Positions 23,019 through 34,900 are shown, numbered from the stretch's first letter. The stretch is DNA of 64,000 bases from Hyaloscypha bicolor E (GCF_002865645.1 NW_020194684.1:4193952-4257951), one strand, 5' to 3'. Notes: a model not told the origin generated them from the sequence alone. Translations and numbers: made by a program.

Positions 23019-24983
23019 ATGGCGGACACCATGATCAAGCCCGAGGAGGGCCACCATGCTGGGTGAGTGTCTTATTTCGTCCGTCGATCTACGTCACTAG
23101 GAAGCCGCCCGCTGTCAACAAAGCCTGTCGCATCAAACCCACAACGATCGGAACAATTGGAAATGTTTCTGGTAGCTGCAGGATATGCCGGAGATGCTAC
23201 TCTGCGCTTCTTGCGGTTCAATTATGTTGCATTCTGAAACCCAGCGTACTAATCTGTTTCTGCCCCACCAGGAACATCGAGTTGAAGGAGAACACCGTGA
23301 TTGTCGTTCTCGGAGCCTCTGGAGATCTTGCAAAAAAGAAGACCGTGGGTGGCTCTCATTTTAGACACTCTCGAGCTGATACTAATTGACGCAATGACAG
23401 TTCCCAGCTCTGTTCGGCCTCGTAAGTCAAACCCGTGGCTAACGAAGACTTTCCCCCCACTGATACGCTCTCCGATAGTACCGTAACCAATTCCTGCCAA
23501 AAGATATTAAGATCATCGGATATGCGCGAACAAAGATGGACCATGAGGAGTACCTCAAGCGGGTCAAATCATACATCAAGACTCCGACGAAGGATATGGA
23601 GCAGCAGCTTTCGGACTTTTGCAGTGCCTGCTCATACGTGTCTGGACAATATGACAAGGATGAGTCCTTTGTTGAATTGAACGAGCACTTGAACGAGCTT
23701 GAGAAGGGACGCAAGGAACATAACCGTGTCTTCTATATGGCATTACCACCCAGCGTCTTCACCACTGTCTCTCAACACCTAAAGAAGAACTGCTACCCAA
23801 AGACTGGAATTGCTAGAATTATCGTATGTGCTGTATATATGCGTGGAACATGAGTATCCGCTGACACTGGTTTTAACAGGTTGAGAAGCCGTTCGGAAAA
23901 GATCTGGCCAGCTCTAGAGAGCTACAGAAGGCACTGGAACCCAACTGGCACGAGGAGGAGATCTTCCGTATTGATCACTACCTAGGCAAGGAAATGGTCA
24001 AGAATATTTTGATTCTGCGATTTGGTAATGAGTTCTTTGGGGCCACTTGGAACCGAAATCACATCGACAATGTCCAGATCTCCTTCAAGGAGCCTTTCGG
24101 AACCGAGGGACGTGGCGGGTACTTTGACGAGTTTGGCATCATTCGAGATGTCATGCAAAACCACCTACTCCAAGTTTTGACTCTTCTTGCAATGGAGAGA
24201 CCTATCTCCTTTTCAGCCGAGGACGTCAGAGACGAGAAGGTTCGCGTGCTCCGAGGTATTCCAGCCATTGAGCCTAAGAACGTCATCATTGGCCAGTATG
24301 GCAAGTCGTTAGACGGAAGCAAGCCATCATACAAGGAAGATGACACAGTTCCCAAGGACTCAAGATGTCCTACTTTCTGTGCGATGGTAGCTTTCATCAA
24401 GAACGAGCGCTGGGACGGTGTGCCATTCATCTTGAAGGCAGGGAAGGCATTGAACGAGCAAAAGACCGAAATTCGAATCCAGTTCAAGGACGTCACTTCC
24501 GGTATCTTCAAGGACATTCCACGAAATGAGCTTGTTATGCGGATCCAACCCAACGAGAGTGTCTACATTAAGATGAACTCCAAGCTTCCTGGCCTTAGCA
24601 TGCAAACCGTGGTCACCGAACTCGACTTGACCTACCGACGACGATTCTCCGACCTCAAGATTCCCGAGGCATACGAATCACTCATTCTCGATGCACTCAA
24701 GGGTGATCACTCCAACTTCGTCCGTGACGATGAGCTTGACGCTAGCTGGAGAATCTTCACCCCGCTGCTGCATTACTTGGATGACAACAAGGAGATCATC
24801 CCAATGGAGTACCCTTATGGTATGTTTTTCGTTTTGCTATTCTCACATTGCAATACTGATTCCTAAACAGGCTCGCGTGGACCTGCTGTTCTTGATGACT
24901 TCACCTCTTCTTACGGGTACAAATTCAGCGATGCTGCCGGATACCAATGGCCAACGACTCAAACGCAGCCAAACAAGTTGTAA
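23019..24983 (+). CDS. ZWF1: Glucose-6-phosphate 1-dehydrogenase
   Basis: First enzyme of the oxidative pentose-phosphate pathway: oxidises glucose-6-phosphate to 6-phosphogluconolactone and makes NADPH. It has six exons: 23019-23062, 23272-23344, 23401-23421, 23479-23823, 23880-24819 and 24871-24983, giving 511 aa, the normal fungal length. Exon 3 is a microexon of only 21 nt encoding FPALFGL. The NADP-binding GASGDLAKKKT motif lies at residues 28-38. The substrate and active-site motif RIDHYLGKEMVKN holds the catalytic His, and EKPFGKDL is also present. The first intron is long (209 nt), while the others are 51-57 nt. The C-terminus is NKL, resembling a peroxisomal PTS1. The stop overlaps a GTAAGT, but the predicted end matches the family. 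Confidence 0.95.
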
Positions 24984-25938
24984 GTATCATCTAATCTGAG
25001 TTTGGCAGGCGAAAGGATAGATAGACAGAATTGATGTTAAGTTTGGATTCTCTCACAGCTGATTGATGATGGGTTCAACTACTCCGGGTCTTTGCTTCAA
25101 GTCAATATCATGAGAAAATACCATACTTTGTCTCCCAACAATTCTGGTATCTTGTGTCTCCGAATCGAAGGTGGGGGGCTTTGTCAAAACGGCTCAATCC
25201 TTTCTTCTGTCTTGTTTAGCCTTCTTGCGTTCGATGCAGGCGTCACGAAAAGTGGATGTTTGAAAGCAATGGATTATAGCACAAATGAGTTGAACATAAT
25301 ATACTCCAGAAGCGCCAATAATAATGGACGTTTGTGCTTCATGACATAAGTCAAGTGCTTCTTTCTGTTTATATTATTGTGTTCCTTTGAGTGCTTGCTT
25401 TGCCTCCCGCCACCCTTGTCAGGCAATTGACACTGGGAACTCCCACTTTCCCTTCGCCTCGAATAAATCCCGCTCTGACAGCAACTTTCAAAGGATGGTG
25501 CCTAAGTGGCTGGTACCATTATCAGCATAGGCCGAGTCCCGTCCTCCCTAACTCAATATCTCACGAGTTGCTGTACATTCGAAAACATCTCCCTTGAATG
25601 CCTCACAAGGTCTGGAACATCCAGCTATTTTCCTTTATCTGATCCTATATATCAATGGTCAAACGAAATTGGCACATTCAACTTCAAGCTAGGTCACTGC
25701 GAATCATGCGAAATGTCCAACTTACAAAGGGTATTGAATAACATCAGATGAAAAATATGATTCGCCTATTGGGTTGGGGATTGTTCCTGGCCCTCGTCCA
25801 ATTATTTATTTGACACGCCGGTCCTACCTCAAATTCTCTACTAGTCTACCTAAGAACTCGAGCTCATCTCCACTGCATAAAGCACAAATATTTTAAGAAT
25901 AAGCAGAAGTCCCAGAACAAGGAGACAACATAGAAAGG
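24984..25938. other. Spacer
   Basis: 3' region of ZWF1 and upstream of the Q/P-rich gene. Short open frames only; nothing recognised. Confidence 0.5.
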
Positions 25939-27529
25939 ATGTCACCAGTGAGTTCTACCTGCTCCGAACCACCTCCTTATTCAACAGATCCACCACGTGT
26001 TCTTGACCCGCCTCGGCAGGGGCAGCTGCGACAACAACGTCAACAGGAACAGCAACAGCAAGGTCAATACCAGCAAGGTCAAGGTCAACAAGCAGCACTA
26101 CAGCACCAGCAAGCCCAACTAGCTCAGCAGCAGCAGCGAGCATCACAACTTGCTTACTACCAGCAATACCCAACATTCCCACAAAGCTACATACCACAAC
26201 CTCAACCACAGCCCTTCTACTATCCACCCCAGTTCCAGACTATCCACGTCCCCGTATATCCCATTCCCGGGCCCGTCTTCTACCATTCTCCCTATGCAGC
26301 TCCACACATCTGCCAGGCTGCCTTTCAGCAACCTCAACCTCAACCCCTCCAAGCTCTCACTTATCAGCCCATCCAGCCCCTTCCGCCAGCCCAGCCTCAG
26401 CAAACCCCTCTACCAACCCAACCCCAGGATGTGCAAAATAACAACAACAACGACATGCAAATCGTCCACTCCACACAAGCAGGCTTCATCCCGCACCCGC
26501 CAGCTATTATTCCTGGGATATCTGGTGTACATCAGTACCCGCTTATTGTGAGGAAGGAGGGAGACGGTCCGCCTCCACAGCCTGTGTTTATAGATGGGTA
26601 TGCGGAGGGTTATGACAGGCAGGAGAGGCAGGGGTAAGAGGCTTGGGCGAGGAAGGCGAGGGATTAGGAGACTAGTAGATTAAACACGGATAGGAAAATA
26701 TGAAGAGAGAGATTTGAAGCTTCTGGAGATGGCTCCCCAGGAGCGTGAATCAGCAAATGTGAGGCGTAACGTGATGTTTTCACGTATGACTGAGAGGATT
26801 TACAAAATTTAACAAATGATTCACAGGAACCGAAAGCAAATAAGGTCTCTCTTCCAACAAGCAGCTCGCTCCTTCAAGCACATTCTCCCAAACCATTCCA
26901 GATGGGCATTCATTCCACTTCCCCCTCTTCCGCGCTCCAATTACTTCATTCCGTGATCTTTTATTATTTTCGCCCTCTACCACATCATTTCCAACACTGA
27001 ACCAACAAGAGGGGATGAGTCCACGACCTCACCCCCTCCTCATCCCTTCCTCCCGCACAAAACGACCCTCTACACGCCAACCAACGTCCCACTACCATGC
27101 ACCATCGACCCTCTCTCCTCGCGCTCCTTCATTACCCTCGCAACCCTCAAACAACATTTCGCTCCTCTGCACCTCAACCTGAAAGATATCTACCCGCCTC
27201 TCCCCTCCCTCCTCCCCCCAGCAGCCAGAGTCGGCGCGGCTGCGGTCAAGGTAAAGACGCCGAAGGGTGTGCGGCTGGGGTTTGCGTTTCAGGATGGTTT
27301 GGGGGAGAGGGTCGAGGTCGCGTGCGATGTGATGGTGAGTGAGTATAAGGGGCTCGAGGGGAGGGTGGTGCTCGGTGTGGACTTTTTGGCGGCGTGCCGG
27401 GGGCGGATTGAGCAGAGCGGGGATGGGGGAGGGGGAGGGGGAGGGGGAGGGGTAGGAGTGTTGGTTCTGGGCGGGGGAGGGGGAAGGAGGGTTGTGCTTG
27501 AGAGGGTTGAGAGGATCACGGAGGGTTAG
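25939..27529 (+). CDS. Gln/Pro-rich protein with probable C-terminal retropepsin-like segment (two-exon model)
   Basis: An uninterrupted frame 25939-26637 encodes 232 aa dominated by Gln, Pro and Tyr (prion-like). Its stop TAA lies inside a good donor, GTAAGA at 26634. A second frame, 26957-27529, runs about 190 codons without any ATG in its first two thirds. The only acceptor in the right phase (CAACAAG, ending 27009) joins the two frames exactly, giving 404 aa over a 376-nt intron. The C-terminal part has PCTIDPLSSRSFITLATLK and, 90 residues on, RVVLGVDFLAACRGRI. Their order and spacing recall the active-site and ILGMDWL motifs of retropepsins, but the catalytic D-S/T-G is D-P-L, so protease activity is unlikely. 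Without splicing the product stops at 26637. Family assignment and the join are inference. Confidence 0.5.
27425..27452. repeat. (GGGGGA)n tract inside coding sequence
   Basis: Four G-runs of four to five bases separated by single A encode a polyglycine stretch in the open frame. On the plus strand this could fold as a G-quadruplex. Confidence 0.8.
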
Positions 27530-29726
27530 AGAAGATGGGGGTTGAGAGAGCCAGGGTTAGGGAGATGGTGAGGGGTTGAAGAAATAGATAGTGGGATGGG
27601 AGATTGTTGATAAATGCTGAGAGGTGCGCAGGGGAGGGGCTATTAGGAAGTTATGAGGAGATCATAATGAGGCCCGGATGGCGGCATAAAGATGGTTCCC
27701 AACTAGGCTTATGCATCGTATTTGCTTAATCTTGCAGAGGTCAAGCATGAATGTGCCACATTGCAGTGGATATATGTAAAAACCGAGAGAAAATCACAAA
27801 AAAAAAGCCTGCGCCTGATCTCAAATGTGATATACACAAAGATGAGACTTCCTGAACCTGTGGAAGACGAGTGAATAATTCCATTGTAGAGAAATCTGAA
27901 CGTTTACGTCTTTGATCCAGACGTGAAATTTGGAGAGGCAATTGAAACCGACTCGAGAAAGCATTATGACAAAGCCTTTAATCTCTTAGTGAATCAATGG
28001 AAAGGGACAAGTTGAGCAAATATAATTTCCATTGGAAGGCATTTTTGCCGTCAAATATTAGTGTGTGAGGCGCCGTACCGCAAGCTATTTCTGGTTTCCT
28101 CCAACAACGGACTGAATGAAGATGTACTAGTGCCAGGCCATGTTGTACACCCAAGTGCAGGCCAAGCTGCCCCTGATAATAGCTTGTCGCTCAACTTCGG
28201 CGGGGTACGACAGCTGCAGATATGGTTCTACACTATATCAATACTCTCGCAGCAAAGATACCGTTTGTTGTCAGTTTCTAACGGATACGAAGAAATAGTA
28301 AGCTGCAAATATCAAGCGTGCGGAGTTCGTTCGCTACCCCTTATTTCTACCGAGAGACAGGTTGCAACTAGGAATTCAACACTACTGGACTTGCTGTCTA
28401 GACAAAAGAGGATTTGATCGCCCCCAGTGCAACCTTTTCGAAGAAGAAGCAATCGGATATCCGGTGGAAGGATATGATATCCGTCTGACAGTCGTCAGCT
28501 TGGAAAGGGGAAGATCTTTTCATAGTCGCACTGCCCTTGCATTCGGAACATTGGACCCGAAACAGACTTGGCTTTCAGCACATCATCCGCGACGTGGCGA
28601 GCTGATCAGTGTTGTTGAGAATCTCGGATGTGACCCCGATGCTCCTTTTGGCAGGACGATCGGCAGCCTCGGGACCTTTCCAGTGGCCAAGCAGCACTGT
28701 AAATAAACGGAGGGAATCAAAGCCGGAGGAGTTACACAGAACTCGGATCCGTATACGGCAAGAGGGCAGACCAGCCTGAGAAAATTTCCCCGGTGGCTTA
28801 CATTTCGAGTTGTCCTGACAAATATTGAACAAATAGGGGGCTGCCCCGGTGTTAACCGACGAAATCGCCCGGTTGTGGCTTGAAACAAGGCGTGCATTGG
28901 CGTCAGAAAACAACCCATTACATTCTGCACCTTCGCCTGCTTTGAGTTTGGAATTCAACTATCGCACAAGAAATGGTCCTCCGGAAGGTCCCAACGCACC
29001 TGTCATGGTGGTTGAGGCGAAACATATAATCTCTCCTCCAGCTAACAGGCGCAGGGTGGGGGGTCCGTTCGTATGCAAGCGAGGACAATAGGCTGATCTG
29101 GTTGATCAGACGAAGCATGAGACGACGCAGCAGAATTGTTTCAGAATATTCCACGCCTGGCCGAAGCGCAGAAGGATAAAATGGAAGGAAGAACTGAAGC
29201 CGCGGACGATGACTGCAGATGACTTGCATACGACTTGCATAAGGCCGGCGGCCGAGCGAGCCCAAAACGGCTGGCACAACCTCTGATGACGCTCCTGATC
29301 GCACTCGTTTGACGTGAACCCTTGGTTCTGGGAGAGGAGAGAACAGATTCTGTTCCTGCAGGGCCCGACGACCGGATTCCAGCGCGGTGATCTGTCCTAG
29401 CAGTCCACATGCTTATCATCGTAGGGCTTGGCATCCGGGAACTCCTGGTCTGCCAGCCGGGGCCAGCAGGAATGGGGGGCAGTTAGTAGTTCATTTTGGA
29501 AGGAAGAAAATATGCAGCAGACTCGTACCAGCAATCGGGGGGGGGGAGGGCAGCTGGGGGCTTTTAGACGGGGACGGCGGAAGGAGAGCTCGCTTCGGCA
29601 AGACGGCCTCGCCTCGGCTCCCTTCCCCTATCCTGTAAAGTGAAGCGTGTCCTGTGAGGCTGTGGGGTTTCGCGTCGGAGATTATGGCCGAGAATAAGAA
29701 TTGTTTGCAGCGCACTGCGCCGAAAG

Positions 29727-29758
29727 GTGGGAGTGGCCGTGGGAGTGGCAGTGGGAGT
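29727..29758. repeat. GTGGGAGTGGC imperfect repeat
   Basis: Three imperfect units of GTGGGAGTGG(C) in tandem. Confidence 0.7.
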
Positions 29759-29918
29759 TCCCATAGCGCTCCCGCCCCTGAGGGAACGAACCCCCACTGC
29801 AAAAGCTTCTAGAAGGCCAGGCCCGCCCGGCCAGCCAGCGCCAGCGGGAGCCTCTCGGTAGTCCTTTCCCCTTCCCCTTGCCCTGCCCCTGAAAGGGATC
29901 CCAAATAATCTGACTCGT

Positions 29919-29928
29919 ACAGTACTGT
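29919..29928. promoter_or_regulatory. Perfect 10-nt palindrome ACAGTACTGT (copy 1)
   Basis: ACAGTACTGT equals its own reverse complement. A close relative (ACTGTACTGT) lies at 29981-29990 and a second exact copy at 30381. They sit 400-860 bp upstream of the epimerase start; a binding role is inference. Confidence 0.3.
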
Positions 29929-30093
29929 CCCACCAGCCCAACACTCCTGCGCGGCGGGCGGCAGCAGTTCACATTCCACTACTGTACTGTATCGGTTCTG
30001 CAGTCGTCGACGCCTCAGCCTGCCTGCCGCCGGGACATTGTGTAACCGCACGCTTCACCATTGATACAGCACTCACAACACGCACAGCACGCA

Positions 30094-30150
30094 CAGCAAG
30101 CAGCAAGCAGCAAGCAAGCAAGCAAGCAAGCAGCAATCAAGCAAGCAAGC
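30094..30150. repeat. CAGCAAG/CAAG microsatellite
   Basis: Three CAGCAAG units run into about five CAAG units, then CAGCAAT and further CAAG units. Confidence 0.85.
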
Positions 30151-30181
30151 CTTCTCGCGTCTAGATATCTGCAGCCGAACC

Positions 30182-30200
30182 GATCTGATCTGATCTGATC
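30182..30200. repeat. (GATCT)n repeat
   Basis: Nearly four perfect GATCT units. Confidence 0.85.
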
Positions 30201-30380
30201 GTCCCTACTGCGTCTGCACCTTGATCTTTCTCTCGATCTCGCATCCTGGACGGTCGATGTGCCTTCTTCTTCTGCCAGGCCAGCCGGTGCCGGCATGGCA
30301 TGGCCTGCCATGGCAAAGCAAAACCTGCAGCCCGAGGCAGCATCGAGATTGGGAAGGGAGTCCGTGGCGGCGAGATGTGT

Positions 30381-30390
30381 ACAGTACTGT
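30381..30390. promoter_or_regulatory. Perfect 10-nt palindrome ACAGTACTGT (copy 2)
   Basis: Second exact copy of the palindrome found at 29919, about 390 bp upstream of the epimerase start. Confidence 0.3.
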
Positions 30391-30782
30391 AGTCTGTATG
30401 TATGTGGGCCTTGGCGGGCAGCCTCCTGTTGGCGACGGCGCCGCGCTGATTTGCACGGCTTCCGCTGGAGGCCCCCTTTATTATGGGGCTGCTGGAGCCC
30501 TCCCTGAATCCCTGCCAAATTGCAAGAGAGGCCCGAGAACCTATAGACTATCTATATCCCGTCAGTCTACAGGTCGCAGACTCGCAGCACTCCTCCTCGC
30601 TGCAAAACTGTAACTGCCCTTTCTTGTTGACCCCCAGCATCCGGCCGCGTTTCCTACCCGATCCCCGAGCTGAAAAGGAGTCGACAACCTCAACCCTCAG
30701 CTGAGCCTTCCCATACGGTTCCACCGCAGAGCAGCTTGTGCAGCGCCGTCGATTAATCCCTCCCACCGCTCAGGTCAGCGCG

Positions 30783-32142
30783 ATGGCCGAGAAGCCCGCC
30801 GTCCTCATCATTGGCGGCCTGGGTTATATTGGACGTTTCCTGGCGCTACATATTCAGAAGAACAATTTGGCGTCTGAAGTCCGGATCGTGGACAAGGTGT
30901 TACCGCAGTTAGCATGGCTGGCACCAGAGTTCGAGGAAGCCTGCTCTAGGGACAAATTCATGCAGGCAGATGCCAGTAAGGAGCGTAAGCTGCTCTTCCG
31001 TTCATTTACAGTTTCTCATTTATGATCTCCGTCATTGAAGTTGTGAGCTGACAGTCACCCTCTTACAGAGAGCCTGCCCCGCATCTTCGACCGCTCCAAT
31101 GGCAAGGAGTGGGACTTCGTATTCAACTGCGGCGGGGAGACAAGATATTCACAAGAGGACGAAGTCTACAAGGTCCGCTCCCTGGCCCTGAGTGTAGCTG
31201 CAGGCAAAGAAGCTGCAAAGCGGGGTGTGAAGGCATTCGTGGAGTTAAGCACGGGAATGGTGTACAAGCCCGATTCCCAGCCGAGCAAAGAGGGAGACAA
31301 GTTAAAGCCCTGGAGCAAGATTGCCGTTGTCAAGTTACAGGCAGAGGAACAGCTGGCCAAGATTGAGGGGTAAGTGCTGATCCTTCAAATGGACACCTTC
31401 CAAGTCTGGAGCAATCTCAATCGGGATATCCCCACATCTTGGACAGGGACCCCTTGCAATAACCCTTTCACTGTGCATTCCCAACAGCTAACCTCGTGTC
31501 TACAGACTCAATCTCATCATTGTCCGACTGGCTCATGTCTATGGCGACTATGCTTCACAATTCGTGTCCACTGCCCTGTGCCTGGCCCGTGTGTACCAGC
31601 ACTTACACGAAGAAATGAAGTGGCTGTGGACCAAGGATCTCCGAGTGAACACTGTCCATATCACCGACGCAGCGCGAGCTCTCTGGGCCGTTGCAGACTG
31701 GTATGCTGTTCAAAAGCAGGCCAATTGGGATGCCAAGGCCATGGGCAAGATCCCAATATTCAATATCGTCGACAAAGGGCAGACCTCTCAAGGCACCATG
31801 GCGGAAATCATTGGAAATCTATTCGGAATCGAGACTGGCTTCCAAGGACAGCTGATCAGTACCTTTGCGCGGATGAATATGGATAGCGTGGTGGATGACG
31901 TTAACGATGAAGTTTTAGGACCTTGGGCAGAGCTGCTCGGAGAGGCTGGAATCACCAGGCCTGGTCCCTTGACACCCTTCATGGAGAAGGAGCTGTTGAA
32001 GGACACAGATCTGAGTATGGATGGGAGTCGATTAGAAAAGGTGGTGGGCTTCACATACGAGAAGCCCAAGATCACGGCAGAGCTAGTGCAGGACATGATT
32101 GACAGCTACACGAGAATCGGGTGGTGGCCAGTGGCCAAGTAA
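30783..32142 (+). CDS. NAD-dependent epimerase/dehydratase, 3-beta-HSD-like extended SDR
   Basis: Exons 30783-30984, 31069-31369 and 31506-32142 give 379 aa; introns of 84 and 136 nt have GT-AG borders. The N-terminus has an extended-SDR glycine motif GGLGYIGRFLALHI at residues 12-25. A Rossmann core follows, with FNCGGETRY and then ELSTGMVYKP (S-T-G-M-V-Y containing the tyrosine) about 20 residues before a lysine in WSKIAVVKLQAE. Later segments (LIIVRLAHVYGDY, RVNTVHITDAARALWAVA) fit the substrate-binding part of the NAD-epimerase/3-beta-HSD family. No transmembrane helix is seen, so a cytosolic enzyme is likely. The substrate cannot be told from the sequence, and no pathway neighbour helps. 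Confidence 0.85.
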
Positions 32143-33788
32143 TGCGTGGGAAGATTTTACCTTTTATGGAAAATCCAAGAAGACTTTGACGGCCGAGCAA
32201 CGAACGAAACACCTAACAACGTAATTCCAACACGCCCAACAGGACGACTAACGATGACGATCAACGGACGCGAAACAGATTGATACCAGCGAGGTTCATA
32301 TCCGATATCCATTTCTTCTGTCACCGCCAAAAATCTACATTTCATTTCTTTTGTCTGTCTAGCATTGCGAATGGGGAAAATGCTTGTACGTGTATACGAG
32401 ACATATCTGTCTGTAACAATAGGGGACTTCACCTTTTACTTATCGCATCATGTCCTATCATGCCACACGACTACCATATCTACTTTAATACAATCCAATC
32501 ATTCTTTCCTGTCAGACAAATCCATACCTCCCTACATCACTCACTCCCCTATCCTTCCCTCCACCTCCCGTATCAAAAAACAGGATCCGCCTTTTCCCTT
32601 TTTTTTTTTTTTTTTTTGGAATCAACAAAACCGCCCAATGATTCATTTGGCATTCCTATCCCGGGATGGCATCATCAGCCCTGCCAAATCGTGTCTCAAC
32701 GGTCTCAGATCTCCGGGGCCTCCCTCCACGATTCGCCCGCTGTGCGTGCCGTGCATTGCTTCTTCGTGGCGAACGTGGCGGGAAGAGGACCCGAGGTACA
32801 GTACTTATTCCCGGAGCTCGGAGATGGGAGACCGCCGCCAATAGGACTCGAACCAGTGAAAGATTGGGGGGCGTTAAAAAAAGAAAAGGTGATGGTGGAG
32901 GGTGGTTGGTGGTCTGATGGGCGTTTGTGGTTGTCGGGTAGTGGGTTATTGGGTCTCCCGGGCCAGTGAGTTGCGCTATTGGATGTTGGAAGTTTCAAGA
33001 GACGGGACAGGAAAAGTGTACCCCGCATAAGTAAGTGTAGAGTGAGTCTCCTTGACTCGCTAGGCCTTTTGAAGCTTGCCTCTTTTTGCTGTTTAGTGGA
33101 GGGTACGATCCGCTCCAATGGAGGCTCGAAGAGGCAAACGAAATGTAAAGCGAGAGAGATTTAGGTCCTCCAGGAAGCTTTCCATTTTGCTGCTTCTTAT
33201 TCTTTTTAATCGGTCCAATTTTCACCTGATAAAGGGCCTTTCTCCTCTTTCATTTAGTCCATCTTTGATCTGATAAGGAGTGCGTTAGACTTTACTACTT
33301 CTGTTGAGAGAAAGCCGGGTGGGAGTCTGAATTGAACCACTTGAATAACCTTCTCAGTTGGCAGTCATGAGCTACGACTGGCTGTCGTCCCTTTACAGTA
33401 AGACTTCAGGATTTACTTCTTTGAGATGCTAGAGAATAGCCGCTTGATTTCCACTGTCACTTCGATGATCTACATCAAAATCAACGCATTCGGATGTGAT
33501 GGAAAAGCAACAATCCCATCATACGCGCTCGGGGCACTCTCTCCGCTCGAGCCAGCCGAGATCGTATCTCTGACTTTCGACCCGAAGTTCTGCCAGGAAA
33601 CTTTCCTGAGGGAAGGATTCAGCGGCACCAGGGGCATCGTCGGCTATCGGACTTCGTCTGAAAGTTCTAGATTTCAAAAGGAAGCCGTGTGAGTTGAACA
33701 TAAGAGCCTGGAGCCGAGCCTCCTGGCTCCTTGAAAGTAGCTGCACTAGACTTTATTCGATTGGCTCGCTAGGCCGTACCTGCTCCTG
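32143..33788. other. Convergent spacer with poly(T)
   Basis: Between the epimerase and CAP2 3' ends. It holds a run of 19 T at 32599-32617 and several short frames, including one with an ATG at 33426-33692 (88 aa) that matches nothing I know. I see no supported gene. Confidence 0.5.
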
Positions 33789-34751
33789 TTACCGCTTCAT
33801 CGAGTTGATCATCTCTTGATGTGTCGCTTTATCTCTATTGGCCTCCGTCAACGGTGCAATACTCCTCAAATCACCAACCACATCCTTCGCCTTCCCAAAG
33901 TACACCTCCTGCAACAAGTTCCTCATCTTGAGCTCCATATCCTCGACCAGCTTGCCGATATTCGCAATATGAGAAGTGTCATCGTCAACTGGCAGGTCAC
34001 TCTCGATTTGGCGAGTCATGTTTCCACTCAAGTCCATCTCTCCCAACGCATCGTTCCCCGTAGAGAGATGCAGAATGACAGTACTGGTAAGCTTGTAATG
34101 TGCCGTGCGAGCCCGATCAACAGCCTCAAACACGTGAATCGAATCCCAAGTCCCCTGACTTTTCCCAGCCGGCGTAGCAACTATTTCCCATCAGTCTCGT
34201 CTCCCCCGAAATTACAACGGCGGTTTGAAAGAACCTACCTTTCTTCAAAAGCACAACGCCCGCAAACCCATCATCCAAGTTCCAGAAATAAACGCTGCTC
34301 ACACCACCCTCATAGTACAGCTCCCTATAAACATCAAACGCCTCGTTCGCTCTAACCTCCATCTTCCTTACTCTCTCACTAGGTACAGCGCCTTCCCCAG
34401 CGCCTTCATTGTTGCCTTGATCATCGACACCGCCGGCCCCGCTGCCTCCTAGCGGGGTCTCGAACTCGCCGGACCAGGGAGACCGGTAGCTGTCGCCGTC
34501 GCGATTGTAGTCACAGAGTAGATAGTCTCTCCCCGTCTTGCGGCAGCGGGCTATGGTGAGAGGTTGGTCGACGGAAGAGAGGAGGTCTTCTGTTAGGGTG
34601 GGGACAAGTGAGATGACGGAGTTGAGGTGTTCGGAGGTATGCTTAGGGTCGAGGCGGCGGAGGAGGTCGCTGTTGGTTGTTAGATTGTATGATTTGGACG
34701 TAAAGGGTTCGAAACTTACAGCGCACTGTCAAATTGGTCGGCTTCTGACAT
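33789..34751 (-). CDS. CAP2: F-actin-capping protein subunit beta
   Basis: Beta subunit of the heterodimer that caps barbed ends of actin filaments. Exons 34751-34720, 34669-34239 and 34180-33789 give 284 aa, the expected size; introns are 50 and 58 nt. The N-terminus [13 protein letters not shown] and the segments [33 protein letters not shown] and [28 protein letters not shown] residues are diagnostic (in this protein the last begins RANEAF). The C-terminal third ([33 protein letters not shown]) is also conserved. A Gly/Glu-rich insert after the [10 protein letters not shown] motif is fungal-typical. It is divergent to the orphan membrane protein at 34901, with only 149 bp between the starts. 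Confidence 0.95.
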
Positions 34752-34900
34752 TTTGGAAGCAGTGTTGGTGGAATTTGAGGTTGGAATTAGGTACGGAGCA
34801 AGCTTGGAGGGGTTGAGTGTTCGAGATCCACAAGCGAGGCGGCAATTCAAAGAATTCCACAGCCTTGTCATTTTCACACTTCACTTCGGCAGCTACGACA

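Larger units (their letters stand above)
27530..30782. other. Long gene-poor stretch and epimerase promoter
   Basis: About 3.2 kb. Frames at 28061-28417 and 28362-28706 (plus) and others lack an ATG in good position or any family resemblance, and I do not call them. The last 1.1 kb is GC-rich with many simple repeats and palindromes (listed separately) and probably holds promoter and 5' UTR of the gene at 30783. Confidence 0.45.

Noticed and set aside
28061..28706. Two overlapping plus-strand frames in the gene-poor stretch
   Set aside because: The first lacks an ATG start, neither resembles a family, and no splice joins them convincingly.
32830..32870. tRNA-like T-loop (GGTTCGAGTCC on the minus strand)
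   Set aside because: Only the B-box resemblance is present. No A box, anticodon arm or pairing acceptor stem can be drawn around it.
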